The translations under genes and the position numbers were made by a program. Shown in pieces: positions 1 to 8,097 of a DNA stretch of 64,000 nt. The DNA is from Bacteroidota bacterium (GTDB lineage Bacteria; Bacteroidota; Ignavibacteria; Kryptoniales; JAKASW01), in assembly GCA_021845665.1 (NCBI GenBank), contig JAJZVO010000017.1:1-64000 (forward strand), read 5' to 3'. The notes beneath the pieces were generated by a model, which was not told where the DNA came from, ran no database searches, and saw only the letters and a program-made list of their open reading frames with translations. Each line of letters opens with the position of its first letter. The first letter of the stretch is position 1.

Positions 1-66
1 TCAATTGGAACACTGGGCCGATGGTTCATATAAGCAGCAGTGAAAATGAGGTAGCATAATCGAATT

Positions 67-94
67 GCTTCCGGCTATTTTCAGCTTCGGAAGC
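67..94. repeat. 7-bp inverted repeat ahead of the first gene
   Basis: GCTTCCG at 67-73 is mirrored by CGGAAGC at 88-94 with a 14-nt loop. It sits just upstream of the first ribosome binding site and has no T-run, so it may be a leader hairpin or the end of an upstream unit. The first 100 bases also hold short open tails in two frames that could be the end of an upstream gene; this cannot be decided here. Confidence 0.3.
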
Positions 95-117
95 GCTTAT
101 TAATGGAGGATATCGGA

Positions 118-1110
118 ATGTATTCACCGAACGAGCATCGTTACGACGTAATGAAATATAACAGGTGCGGCAAAAGCGGTCTGAAATTACCTGCGATCTC
201 GCTTGGATTCTGGCACAACTTCGGCGGCGTCGACTTGCTGGAAAACTCCCGCGCGGTGGCGCGCCACGCGTTAGATCTCGGCATAACGCATTTCGATCTC
301 GCGAATAATTACGGCCCGCCTCCGGGATCTGCCGAAGAAACGATGGGATATATTCTAAAGAACGATCTGCACGGCTACAGAGATGAGTTGATAATCTCAT
401 CCAAAGCCGGGTACGGTATGTGGCCCGGGCCATATGGCGACTGGGGATCAAGAAAATTCCTCGTCGCGAGTCTCGACCAGAGTTTGAAGCGCATGGGGCT
501 CGACTATGTCGATATCTTCTATCATCATCGACCTGATCCGGAAACCCCGCTTGAAGAGACGATGGGCGCCCTGCAGGACATCGTCAGGAGCGGGAAGGCG
601 CTCTATGCCGGCATCTCGAACTATCCTCCCGACTTGACACGGAAGGCGGAAGAAATCATGAGGTCGGCGGGGATGCATATTCTGATTCACCAGCCGAAAT
701 ACAGCATGTTCGAGAGATGGATCGAGGATGGACTCCTGAAGGAACTAAGGGACGACGGCATCGGATGCATCGTCTTCTCGCCGCTGGCTCAGGGGCTGTT
801 GACGGACAAATATCTTGAAGGGATTCCCGCGGACTCGCGAGCGGGGAGGCCGACGGGCTTTCTCAGGCCCGAGCACGTCACCGAAGAGAAAGTCGCCAAA
901 GTCAGGAAGCTGAATGAGATGGCGAAGGCTCGCGGGCAGAAGCTTGCTCAGATGGCACTTGCATGGGCCATGCGTCACAGGGAAGTCACCTCAGCAGTGA
1001 TCGGCGCGAGCAGAGTAAGCCAGATAGACGATGCAGTAAATGCGATTTCGAGCCAGCCCTTCGCCACAGATGAACTTAGAAAGATCGACAGCATACTGGC
1101 GGGGAAGTAG
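118..1110 (+). CDS. Aldo/keto reductase, YghZ/GAP-reductase type
   Basis: This 330-residue protein is an NADPH-dependent aldo/keto reductase of the soluble TIM-barrel family that reduces aldehydes such as L-glyceraldehyde 3-phosphate or small sugars. The signature is clear: GITHFDLANNYGPPPGSAEE carries the catalytic Asp and Tyr, the Lys is in SSKAGYGMWPGPYGDWGSRK, and HHRPDPETPLEETM has the active-site His. The SPLAQGLLTDKYL and GASRVSQIDDA stretches match the cofactor pocket. The ATG at 118 is chosen over the in-frame ATG at 103 because GGAGGA at 105-110 lies 7 nt before it. The real substrate is not readable from sequence; the neighbours suggest sugar metabolism. Confidence 0.88.
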   Translation: MYSPNEHRYDVMKYNRCGKSGLKLPAISLGFWHNFGGVDLLENSRAVARHALDLGITHFDLANNYGPPPGSAEETMGYILKNDLHGYRDELIISSKAGYGMWPGPYGDWGSRKFLVASLDQSLKRMGLDYVDIFYHHRPDPETPLEETMGALQDIVRSGKALYAGISNYPPDLTRKAEEIMRSAGMHILIHQPKYSMFERWIEDGLLKELRDDGIGCIVFSPLAQGLLTDKYLEGIPADSRAGRPTGFLRPEHVTEEKVAKVRKLNEMAKARGQKLAQMALAWAMRHREVTSAVIGASRVSQIDDAVNAISSQPFATDELRKIDSILAGK

Positions 1111-1120
1111 AGGACTTAAA

Positions 1121-2038
1121 TTGAATATACCCCGTGAAGCATCAGGCACCAATGACGGCGAAGCCGGCAAACGCGAACAAGATCGCGGACTCTCTGCCGT
1201 CTTGCTCTGGTCTTGTCCCGACCGAAAAGGTCTCGTCGCGAAAATCTCTCAGTTTCTTTTTGAGCGCGGCGGAAACGTAATAGACCTAGACGAGCATGTC
1301 GACCGGAGCGATAATACATTTTTCCTCCGTGTCGCGTGGGACATGAGAGGATTCAGTGTTCCCCCGGATAAGCTTAATGATGCCGTCGCCCCGCTGGCAA
1401 AGGAATACGGAGCCAGGTGGACGATCAGGCTGAACGACAGGAAGCGTAGGCTGGCTATATTCGTTTCCAGGCTGGGCCACTGTCTCCAGGAAATACTCTG
1501 GCGACTCGAACTCGGGGAGTTCGAAGCCGAAATTCCGGTTATCGTATCCAACCACGAGGACCTTCGTCCGATTGCCGAGCGATATCGAATACCATTCCAT
1601 GTATTTCCAATGACGAAGGAGATTAAGGAAGGAGTCGAAGCCGATGAGCTGAAGCTTCTTCAGCGAGAGAATATTGACACAATCGTGCTCGCACGATATA
1701 TGCAGATACTCTCTCCTGCCTTCGTGAAAAAATACCCCGAGAGGATCGTCAATATCCATCACTCTTTTCTCCCTGCATTCGCCGGGGCAAATCCCTACCG
1801 CAAAGCGTTCGAACGGGGAGTGAAAATAATCGGCGCCACATCTCATTATGTGACCGATGTATTGGATGAGGGGCCAATAATCGAGCAGGATATCGTGCGG
1901 ATCTCGCACAGGGATTCACTTGACGACCTGATCCGGAAAGGAAGAGATCTTGAACGACTTGTTCTCGCACGTGGGGTGCGATTGCATCTTGAGGACAGGG
2001 TACTGGTTCACGGAAGGAAAACTGTCGTCTTCGGGTGA
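1121..2038 (+). CDS. purU: Formyltetrahydrofolate deformylase
   Basis: PurU hydrolyses 10-formyl-tetrahydrofolate to formate and tetrahydrofolate, balancing the one-carbon pool and feeding formate to purine synthesis. The N-terminal ACT-like domain (LLWSCPDRKGLVAKISQFL, then the DEHVD segment) is followed by a formyltransferase domain with the catalytic run ERIVNIHHSFLPAFAGANPY and the Asp of TSHYVTDVLDEGPIIEQD. The ATG at 1040 lies inside the preceding reductase gene; TTG at 1121, in frame and 8 nt after the reductase stop with GAGGAC just upstream, is the better start. It probably forms one transcript with the reductase, although no functional link is evident. Family assignment is firm. Confidence 0.92.
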   Translation: MNIPREASGTNDGEAGKREQDRGLSAVLLWSCPDRKGLVAKISQFLFERGGNVIDLDEHVDRSDNTFFLRVAWDMRGFSVPPDKLNDAVAPLAKEYGARWTIRLNDRKRRLAIFVSRLGHCLQEILWRLELGEFEAEIPVIVSNHEDLRPIAERYRIPFHVFPMTKEIKEGVEADELKLLQRENIDTIVLARYMQILSPAFVKKYPERIVNIHHSFLPAFAGANPYRKAFERGVKIIGATSHYVTDVLDEGPIIEQDIVRISHRDSLDDLIRKGRDLERLVLARGVRLHLEDRVLVHGRKTVVFG

Positions 2039-2119
2039 ATGTATTGATGCTGTTAGTTATCTTTACGTCGTAAGCATAAGATTGTCCGAGAATTTGGCCT
2101 GAGTCTTCCGGGAGGACAT

Positions 2120-3349
2120 TTGATCGATTTTATTCCGCAACCCTACAAACTCTTCAACAAGATCCAGCACTACGAGTGGGGAACCCGTAACGATGAAGCT
2201 TTCATACCTAAATTTCTCGGACAGCATGCGGCTCCTGGTATTCCGTATGCAGAGCTCTGGATAGGCTCGCATCCCAAAGCTCCATCCGAGATCGAGATCG
2301 GAAGCCGGCGGATTCCCCTGAACGAAGTAATCGCACAGCATGGTCATCACAGCCTTGGGAAATATGTATACGACAAGTTCTCCGGGACGCTTCCCTTTCT
2401 CCTGAAAGTACTCTCTGCCGGGCATGCCCTTTCAATACAGGCTCATCCGAACAAGAGTCAGGCAGTGAGGCTGCACGCGTCTCATCCTGAGCATTATCCC
2501 GACGATAATCATAAGCCCGAGATTGCCATCGCGATCGATTTTCTCAGCGCACTTGTTGGATTCAAACGGGCCGTGCAGGTTGCCAATTCGCTTCGCGCGG
2601 TGCCTGAGATAGGGGAATTCGCGGATGAAAAGCTCTTCGCAAGGGTAGTGGACCGGAGCGCGACGAATTCCCTGGAAGGAGCAATTAAAGACCTCTATTC
2701 CGATATCATGTCTCGCGGACAGGACAATGAGCGGCTATCCTCGTGTGTGCGGAAGATCCGAGAACGTCTTTTGCGAAAGGGCGTGGGGAGGCCGGAGGAA
2801 AGTCAGTTCCTGGCACAATATGAAATTTACGGAGACGATATCGGACTCCTCTCTTTCTTTTTCTTCAATATGGTACAGTTGAAGCCGGGTCAGGCGATAT
2901 TTACGGATGCGGGCGTTCCCCATGCTTATATCGAAGGAAACATAATAGAGTGCATGGCGAATTCCGACAACGTCGTCAGAGCCGGTCTTACAAATAAATT
3001 CAAGGATGTCGCGACGCTCCTGGAAATAATCAGGTTTGAATTCTCGGACGCCGGCATCATCGACCCGGATTCAAGATCGGGCGAAGTCGTGTATGATACG
3101 AAGGCAGAAGAATTTCGGATCACTCGCTTTCTGAAAAAGGGCGGCTTCAGGAAGGTCTGTAAGTCCAACGACAGGCCTTCGATCTGTCTCGTAGCCGGCG
3201 GTGAGATCGAGGTCGTGTGGAATCACGCCGGTGTTGACTACCTGAAGAGCTTTTCCAAAGGAGATTCCTTTTTCCTGCCGGCATTTCTCAAGGAGTTCCG
3301 TGTTTCGTCCGGGCAAGACTCGGATTGTTTCATCGTCAGGATTCCCTGA
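2120..3349 (+). CDS. manA: Mannose-6-phosphate isomerase, class I
   Basis: Interconverts mannose 6-phosphate and fructose 6-phosphate, linking mannose use or GDP-mannose synthesis to glycolysis. Typical type I PMI of 409 residues: the zinc site is visible as the Gln/His of LSIQAHPNKSQAVRL, the Glu of DDNHKPEIAIAI and the His of IFTDAGVPHAYIEGNIIECM. Further landmarks are YAELWIGSHPKAPS near the N-terminus and the SDNVVRAGLTNKF segment. The start is TTG at 2120 with GGAGG at 2111-2115. A second protein with a PMI domain lies 6 kb downstream, so the genome has two isomerase candidates; this one has the classical architecture. Confidence 0.93.
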   Translation: MIDFIPQPYKLFNKIQHYEWGTRNDEAFIPKFLGQHAAPGIPYAELWIGSHPKAPSEIEIGSRRIPLNEVIAQHGHHSLGKYVYDKFSGTLPFLLKVLSAGHALSIQAHPNKSQAVRLHASHPEHYPDDNHKPEIAIAIDFLSALVGFKRAVQVANSLRAVPEIGEFADEKLFARVVDRSATNSLEGAIKDLYSDIMSRGQDNERLSSCVRKIRERLLRKGVGRPEESQFLAQYEIYGDDIGLLSFFFFNMVQLKPGQAIFTDAGVPHAYIEGNIIECMANSDNVVRAGLTNKFKDVATLLEIIRFEFSDAGIIDPDSRSGEVVYDTKAEEFRITRFLKKGGFRKVCKSNDRPSICLVAGGEIEVVWNHAGVDYLKSFSKGDSFFLPAFLKEFRVSSGQDSDCFIVRIP

Positions 3350-3425
3350 AATAGCGCGGAACCAGCCGGCAGAAGTGCGATTGGACTTGCGGTCCTAATG
3401 AAATCTCTGAAAAAGAGTTGTCAGG

Positions 3426-4670
3426 ATGGCGAATGTCTATTTTCCACGGAGAAATTGTGCACCGGCGTCGGCGGAGATTCTCCTTATCGTGTTTGTGACG
3501 CTCGTTGTACCGGTGAGGGCACAAAAATTCGGCGGAATTGCTCTGACCCCGCCAATGGGATGGAATAGCTGGAATAAGTTCGGTCCGAATATCAACGAAC
3601 AGATGATTCGCGAGATGGCTGACGCGATGATTTCCTCCGGCATGAAGGCTGCCGGCTACGAGTTCATAAATATCGATGACACGTGGGAAGGGTACCGCGA
3701 CAGCCTCGGTTTCATCCATCCCGATTCTGCCCGCTTCCCGCACGGCTTGAGAGCACTGGCGGACTATATGCACTCCAGGGGGCTGAAGATCGGCATCTAT
3801 TCAGACGCGGGAGACAAAACATGCGCAGGCCGACCCGGAAGCCGTGGGCATGAATATCAAGACGCTTTGACTTATGCGAAGTGGGGAATCGATTATCTGA
3901 AATATGATTGGTGCAACACCGACGGACTGAATCCCGTCGGCGCCTACACGACAATGCGTGACGCTCTCTACTCAGCGGGCCGTCCGATAGTCTTCAGCAT
4001 CTGCGAATGGGGAAATGCAAACCCGTGGCTATGGGCAGGCAGCATCGGCAATCTATGGAGAACCACGGGAGATATCAGCGCGAACTTCGATCATAACATA
4101 GATCATGGGACGTGGGTGCAACTCAGCGTTATGTCGATTCTCGATCTCCAGAACGGGCTAAGAGAATACGCCGGCCCGGGCCGCTGGAACGATCCCGATA
4201 TGCTCGAGGTCGGAAACGGAATGAGCGGCAGCGAGGACAGGGCGCACTTCTCGATGTGGTGCATGCTGGCGGCGCCTTTGATTGCCGGAAATGATTTGAG
4301 AGAGATGGCGCCCGAGACGAAGGCCATTCTCGAGAACAGCGATGCCATCGCCGTCGACCAGGACTCTCTCGGTATCGAAGGGTTCAGATACTCCTCCGCG
4401 GACAGCGTCGAAGTTTGGTTTAAGCCGCTCACGAAAGGAGATTGGGCGATGTGCTTGCTGAATCGAAGTGTGAAAGCGAAGAGGGTCTCGTTCAATTTCG
4501 CGGATGAGACTGTATCTGACAGCCTTTCCCACAGGGATACGGATTTCGGGAAAACCACCTACGCACTTCTGGACATTTGGACGGGGAAGGATCTCGGCAA
4601 CACTAATGAGCCTCTCGATGCTGAGATTCCCGGGCACGACGTTCTCATGCTGAGACTCGTCAAGGAGTAG
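3426..4670 (+). CDS. Secreted alpha-galactosidase, GH27
   Basis: Removes terminal alpha-galactose from galactomannan, raffinose-type sugars or similar side chains, probably in the periplasm or outside the cell. The 414-residue protein has a hydrophobic N-terminal segment (EILLIVFVTLVVPVRAQ) as signal peptide. GH27 hallmarks follow in order: LTPPMGWNSWNKFGPNI, INIDDTWEGYRD, the nucleophile Asp161 in DYLKYDWCN, and the acid/base Asp256 in PGRWNDPDMLEVGNG. The C-terminal part is the usual beta-sandwich. It stands between manA and a GH31 enzyme, a combination that fits stepwise removal of side chains from plant hemicellulose. The start ATG at 3426 has only a weak ribosome binding site. Confidence 0.93.
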   Translation: MANVYFPRRNCAPASAEILLIVFVTLVVPVRAQKFGGIALTPPMGWNSWNKFGPNINEQMIREMADAMISSGMKAAGYEFINIDDTWEGYRDSLGFIHPDSARFPHGLRALADYMHSRGLKIGIYSDAGDKTCAGRPGSRGHEYQDALTYAKWGIDYLKYDWCNTDGLNPVGAYTTMRDALYSAGRPIVFSICEWGNANPWLWAGSIGNLWRTTGDISANFDHNIDHGTWVQLSVMSILDLQNGLREYAGPGRWNDPDMLEVGNGMSGSEDRAHFSMWCMLAAPLIAGNDLREMAPETKAILENSDAIAVDQDSLGIEGFRYSSADSVEVWFKPLTKGDWAMCLLNRSVKAKRVSFNFADETVSDSLSHRDTDFGKTTYALLDIWTGKDLGNTNEPLDAEIPGHDVLMLRLVKE

Positions 4671-4774
4671 AAGGAGACCGGTCGTTTTGTTCGTGCTAAG
4701 TGCGAGCGGTGCACTCAAGGCGGGTTTTTCAATGGCAAACTCTTTCATCAAGAAAATGTTGGAGGCACTGTCAA

Positions 4775-7615
4775 ATGAAGATCATAGCAATTGTTCTGTT
4801 TATCCTGGGAACATTTTTCCTTTCTGCGATGGCGCGCGAGAGCTACCGGCTCACCAGGAGCGGCGTGATTGTCACGGTGGCGGACGCCGTGACGAACGGG
4901 GCCAGGTTAGTTCGTGTCCAGCCGGTTACAGACAGGATAATCCGCATTACAGCGGTTCATGCCGCCGGCTTTCCAAAGTGCGAGAGCCTGATGATCGCTA
5001 ACAAACTGCCTGTTGCGAAGTGGAGTGCTACCGAGTCGGGCGGCGAAGTGGTTGTCAGAACTGCGGAGTTACAGGTCAGAATCTCGACGAAGACGGGGTC
5101 GGTTCAGTTTTGCGATGTCAAAGGGACCCCGATTCTTACGGAGCTCAAGGACGGCGGAAAGACGATCGAGCCGGTCACCCTTGAGGGGAAACATCTTTTC
5201 AGGATACGCGATCAGTTCCAATCCCCGTCCGATGAGGCGTTCTACGGACTCGGCCAGCAGCAGGAGGGACTTTTCAATTTCAAGGGACAGGATGTCGATC
5301 TGTATCAATACAACACCAAGATTTCGATTCCGTTTGTCGTGTCGAGCAGGCATTACGGCATTTTATGGGACAATTACTCGCGCTCCAAGTTCGGTGACCC
5401 GCGTAACTACGGGAATCTATCGACCGCGTTCAAGCTTTTCGGCGCGGGCGGGAAAGAGGGAGGATTGACTGCCCGGTATACGAGAGAGTCCGATAAGTCG
5501 AAGGCCAAAGTTGAGCGGTCTGAATCTGAAATCGACTACGAATTCATACCGGACCTCAGGAAGCTTCCCGAGGGATACTCCCTGGCCGGAGGAGAAGTGA
5601 TCTGGGACGGATCATTTGATCCCGATTCCACCGGGCTTTACTACTTTCGTCTTTATGCGGCAGGCCACTGCAAGATGTGGATCGACAATAAGCTTATCGC
5701 CGACCGGTGGCGGCAATCATGGAACGCCTTCGTCCATCTTTTCAGTCTGCAGCTGGAAAAGGGGCATAGATATCCCATCCGCGTCGAATGGATCCCCGAT
5801 GGCGGAGAGGCTTTCATTTCGTTGAAGGTCAAGACTCCGATTTCTCCTGCGGAACAAAACGAGCTCTCGCTCTATTCGCAATATGCCCGCCAGTTGGATT
5901 ATTATTTCATCTACGGCGACGACATCGATAGCATCATCAGCGGCTACAGGGATCTCACCGGGAAGGCACTGATTCCTCCGAAGTGGGCGTTCGGTTTCTG
6001 GCAGAGCAGAGAGAGGTACAAAACGCAGGATGAACTTCTGCAGGTAGCGAAAGAATACAGGAAGCTGAAAATACCCTTAGACAATATCGTGCAAGACTGG
6101 TTTTACTGGCCAGAGAGCGAATGGGGAAGCATGGAATTTGACGGCACGCGATATCCCGATCCGAAAGCGATGGTCGATGAAGTGCATAAACTTCATGAGC
6201 ATATCATGATTTCTGTTTGGGCGAAATTCTACAAAGGGATAAAGAATTTCGACAGGATGATGGACAGGGGATACCTCTACATGGGAAACCTGGACATGAA
6301 AAACATGGACTGGGTAGGCAAAGGATATCTCTCCACATTTTACGACGCGTTCAATCCCGGCGCGCGGAAGTTGTTCTGGAAGATGGTGGATGAAAAGCTC
6401 TATCCGCTTGGATTCGATGCCTGGTGGCTCGATTCCGACGAGCCCGATATGCAGTCGAACCTTCCGATGAAGACGCGCAAATATCTGATGGACCCAACTT
6501 ACCTCGGACCGGGAGCAGAGTACTTCGATGCCTACCCGCTCGAGCACTGCAAGGGTTTTTACAAAGGCCTGATGTCCGCAAATCCGGACAAGCGTGTCTT
6601 CATACTGAGCCGGTCGGCGTACGCTGGCTCGCAGCGTTACGGTGTGGCCGTCTGGAGCGGAGATATCGCATCGGCATGGCAGGACCTGGAAGGACAACTA
6701 CCTGCAGGTCTGAATTACTCGATGTCGGGGCTTCCCTACTGGACATTCGATATCGGCGGTTTCGCGGTCCCGAACAAATTCATCGATGCCAAGGGTGAGG
6801 AGCTCCGTGAGTGGAGAGAGCTTCTCACGAGATGGTACGAGTTCGGAGCATTCTGTCCCATCTACCGTTCTCACGGGCAATATCCTTACAGGGAAATTTT
6901 CAATGTCGCCCCCGTTGGAAGTCCGGAGTACGACGCTATGGTCGGCGTGACGAAGCTTCGTTACCGCCTGATGCCGTACATCTATTCGCTCGCCGGTATG
7001 GTGTACTTCAAGAACTACACAATAATGCGCGCTCTCGTCATGGATTTCCAATCCGACGGGCATGTGAAAAATCTCAGTGACGAGTACATGTTCGGTCCCG
7101 CCCTTCTTGTTGCGCCTGTTACTTCCTATATGGAAAGGACGAAGCATGTGTACCTTCCGGAGGGAACCGGGTGGTACGGCTTTTATTCAGGGAAATATTT
7201 CGACGGTGGAAAGAACGTGACGGTGAACGCTCCTCTCGACGAGATACCTTTGTTTGTGCGCGAAGGTTCGATAATTCCGGCCGGACCCGTTGTCCAATAT
7301 GCTGAGGAGAAAACAAACGGTGACATTACTCTGTATGTATATGCCGGCAAAGATGGGGAGTTCACGCTTTACGAGGATGAGGATAACAACAACAATTATC
7401 AGAAGGGAATTTGTTCGACGATAAAGTTCAGTTGGAACCAGGCAAAGCAGGCATTGACCATCGGGAAACGTGTAGGCAAATATTCCGGGATGACGACCAC
7501 GAGGACATTCAACGTCATTGTCGTCTTGCCTGAAGAGCCAGCTGGCTTCGGGGCGATTCCCCAAACCGAGAAGAGTGTTAAATATACCGGAAGAAAGGTA
7601 ACTGTGGAATTTTAA
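4775..7615 (+). CDS. Secreted GH31 alpha-xylosidase/alpha-glucosidase with PA14 domain
   Basis: A large (946 residues from this start) GH31 retaining alpha-glycosidase, most like bacterial xyloglucan alpha-xylosidases. After a signal peptide (MKIIAIVLFILGTFFLSAMA) come the GH31 N-terminal sandwich (FYGLGQQQEGLFNFKGQD), a PA14-like insert at about residues 230-355 (DSTGLYYFRLYAAGHCKMWID), then the barrel with nucleophile Asp in FDAWWLDSDEPD (about residue 553) and acid/base Asp in VAVWSGDIASAW (about 629). PA14 inserts are known in xyloglucan-active GH31 enzymes, which supports the alpha-xylosidase reading. ATG 4775 is preferred over an upstream in-frame ATG at 4700 because it follows GGAGG at 4761-4765 and begins a clean signal peptide. 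Confidence 0.9.
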   Translation: MKIIAIVLFILGTFFLSAMARESYRLTRSGVIVTVADAVTNGARLVRVQPVTDRIIRITAVHAAGFPKCESLMIANKLPVAKWSATESGGEVVVRTAELQVRISTKTGSVQFCDVKGTPILTELKDGGKTIEPVTLEGKHLFRIRDQFQSPSDEAFYGLGQQQEGLFNFKGQDVDLYQYNTKISIPFVVSSRHYGILWDNYSRSKFGDPRNYGNLSTAFKLFGAGGKEGGLTARYTRESDKSKAKVERSESEIDYEFIPDLRKLPEGYSLAGGEVIWDGSFDPDSTGLYYFRLYAAGHCKMWIDNKLIADRWRQSWNAFVHLFSLQLEKGHRYPIRVEWIPDGGEAFISLKVKTPISPAEQNELSLYSQYARQLDYYFIYGDDIDSIISGYRDLTGKALIPPKWAFGFWQSRERYKTQDELLQVAKEYRKLKIPLDNIVQDWFYWPESEWGSMEFDGTRYPDPKAMVDEVHKLHEHIMISVWAKFYKGIKNFDRMMDRGYLYMGNLDMKNMDWVGKGYLSTFYDAFNPGARKLFWKMVDEKLYPLGFDAWWLDSDEPDMQSNLPMKTRKYLMDPTYLGPGAEYFDAYPLEHCKGFYKGLMSANPDKRVFILSRSAYAGSQRYGVAVWSGDIASAWQDLEGQLPAGLNYSMSGLPYWTFDIGGFAVPNKFIDAKGEELREWRELLTRWYEFGAFCPIYRSHGQYPYREIFNVAPVGSPEYDAMVGVTKLRYRLMPYIYSLAGMVYFKNYTIMRALVMDFQSDGHVKNLSDEYMFGPALLVAPVTSYMERTKHVYLPEGTGWYGFYSGKYFDGGKNVTVNAPLDEIPLFVREGSIIPAGPVVQYAEEKTNGDITLYVYAGKDGEFTLYEDEDNNNNYQKGICSTIKFSWNQAKQALTIGKRVGKYSGMTTTRTFNVIVVLPEEPAGFGAIPQTEKSVKYTGRKVTVEF

Positions 7616-7730
7616 ATTGAAAGGGAAAGGTTACTGCGGCAAAACCGGCGTCAATATTTCGTGCGCATGGTTCATGGCTCTTCGGGCCGAGGCCCATTTG
7701 AAGCACGCTGATGCTGCGGAAGAAGCATGA

Positions 7731-7773
7731 TCCCACGGATTATGTTGTTAGTTAAAAGATACACTCCGTGGGA
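7731..7773. repeat. 9-bp perfect inverted repeat
   Basis: TCCCACGGA at 7731-7739 is repeated inverted as TCCGTGGGA at 7765-7773 around a 25-nt AT-rich loop. It lies after the GH31 stop and before a promoter, so it may end the upstream transcript or bind a regulator; there is no T-tract. Confidence 0.45.
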
Positions 7774-7862
7774 ATCGCTCGTCCATCGGTCCTTCCCTTG
7801 CGCAAAAGTTCAGAGTTGGCGAGATGAACCAAATCAGCGCGTGTGATTTGGTCCCGCTTTTC

Positions 7863-7891
7863 TTGATTCATCGGCTAATTGGAACTATAAT
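7863..7891 (+). promoter_or_regulatory. Sigma70-like promoter upstream of the PMI fusion gene
   Basis: TTGATT at 7863-7868 and a perfect TATAAT at 7886-7891 are separated by exactly 17 nt. The predicted start near 7898 would give a leader of about 200 nt before the gene at 8098. It would drive the PMI-fusion and sugar porter pair. Confidence 0.6.
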
Positions 7892-8097
7892 AGTAGTTGA
7901 AATCACTAGGACTTCTGGCTTGAATTGGAAAGCGCGGATAGGACTCGAGGGTAAATGATTTCACCCGCAAAGCCCGTCGCAGCACCGGCCTGACACATCG
8001 CAGGTTGTCGGCGGTCCCAGGCAACACGCCAATAATTGCTATCCCTGTTCAGAAAAGAATTCGGCACGAGAGCGTCTTTCATTCACATAAACTGTAA

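Larger units (their letters stand above)
7616..8097. other. Intergenic spacer with hairpins and a promoter
   Basis: No credible gene in this 482-bp stretch. It holds a GGGCC-GA-GGCCC hairpin at 7684-7695, a 9-bp inverted repeat at 7731-7773 and a sigma70-like promoter at 7863-7891. The long leader (about 200 nt) before the next gene has no recognised riboswitch. Confidence 0.6.

Noticed and set aside
1040-1120. Upstream extension of purU from ATG 1040
   Set aside because: It would overlap the reductase gene by 71 bp and adds residues that do not belong to the PurU family; TTG 1121 with GAGGAC upstream fits better.
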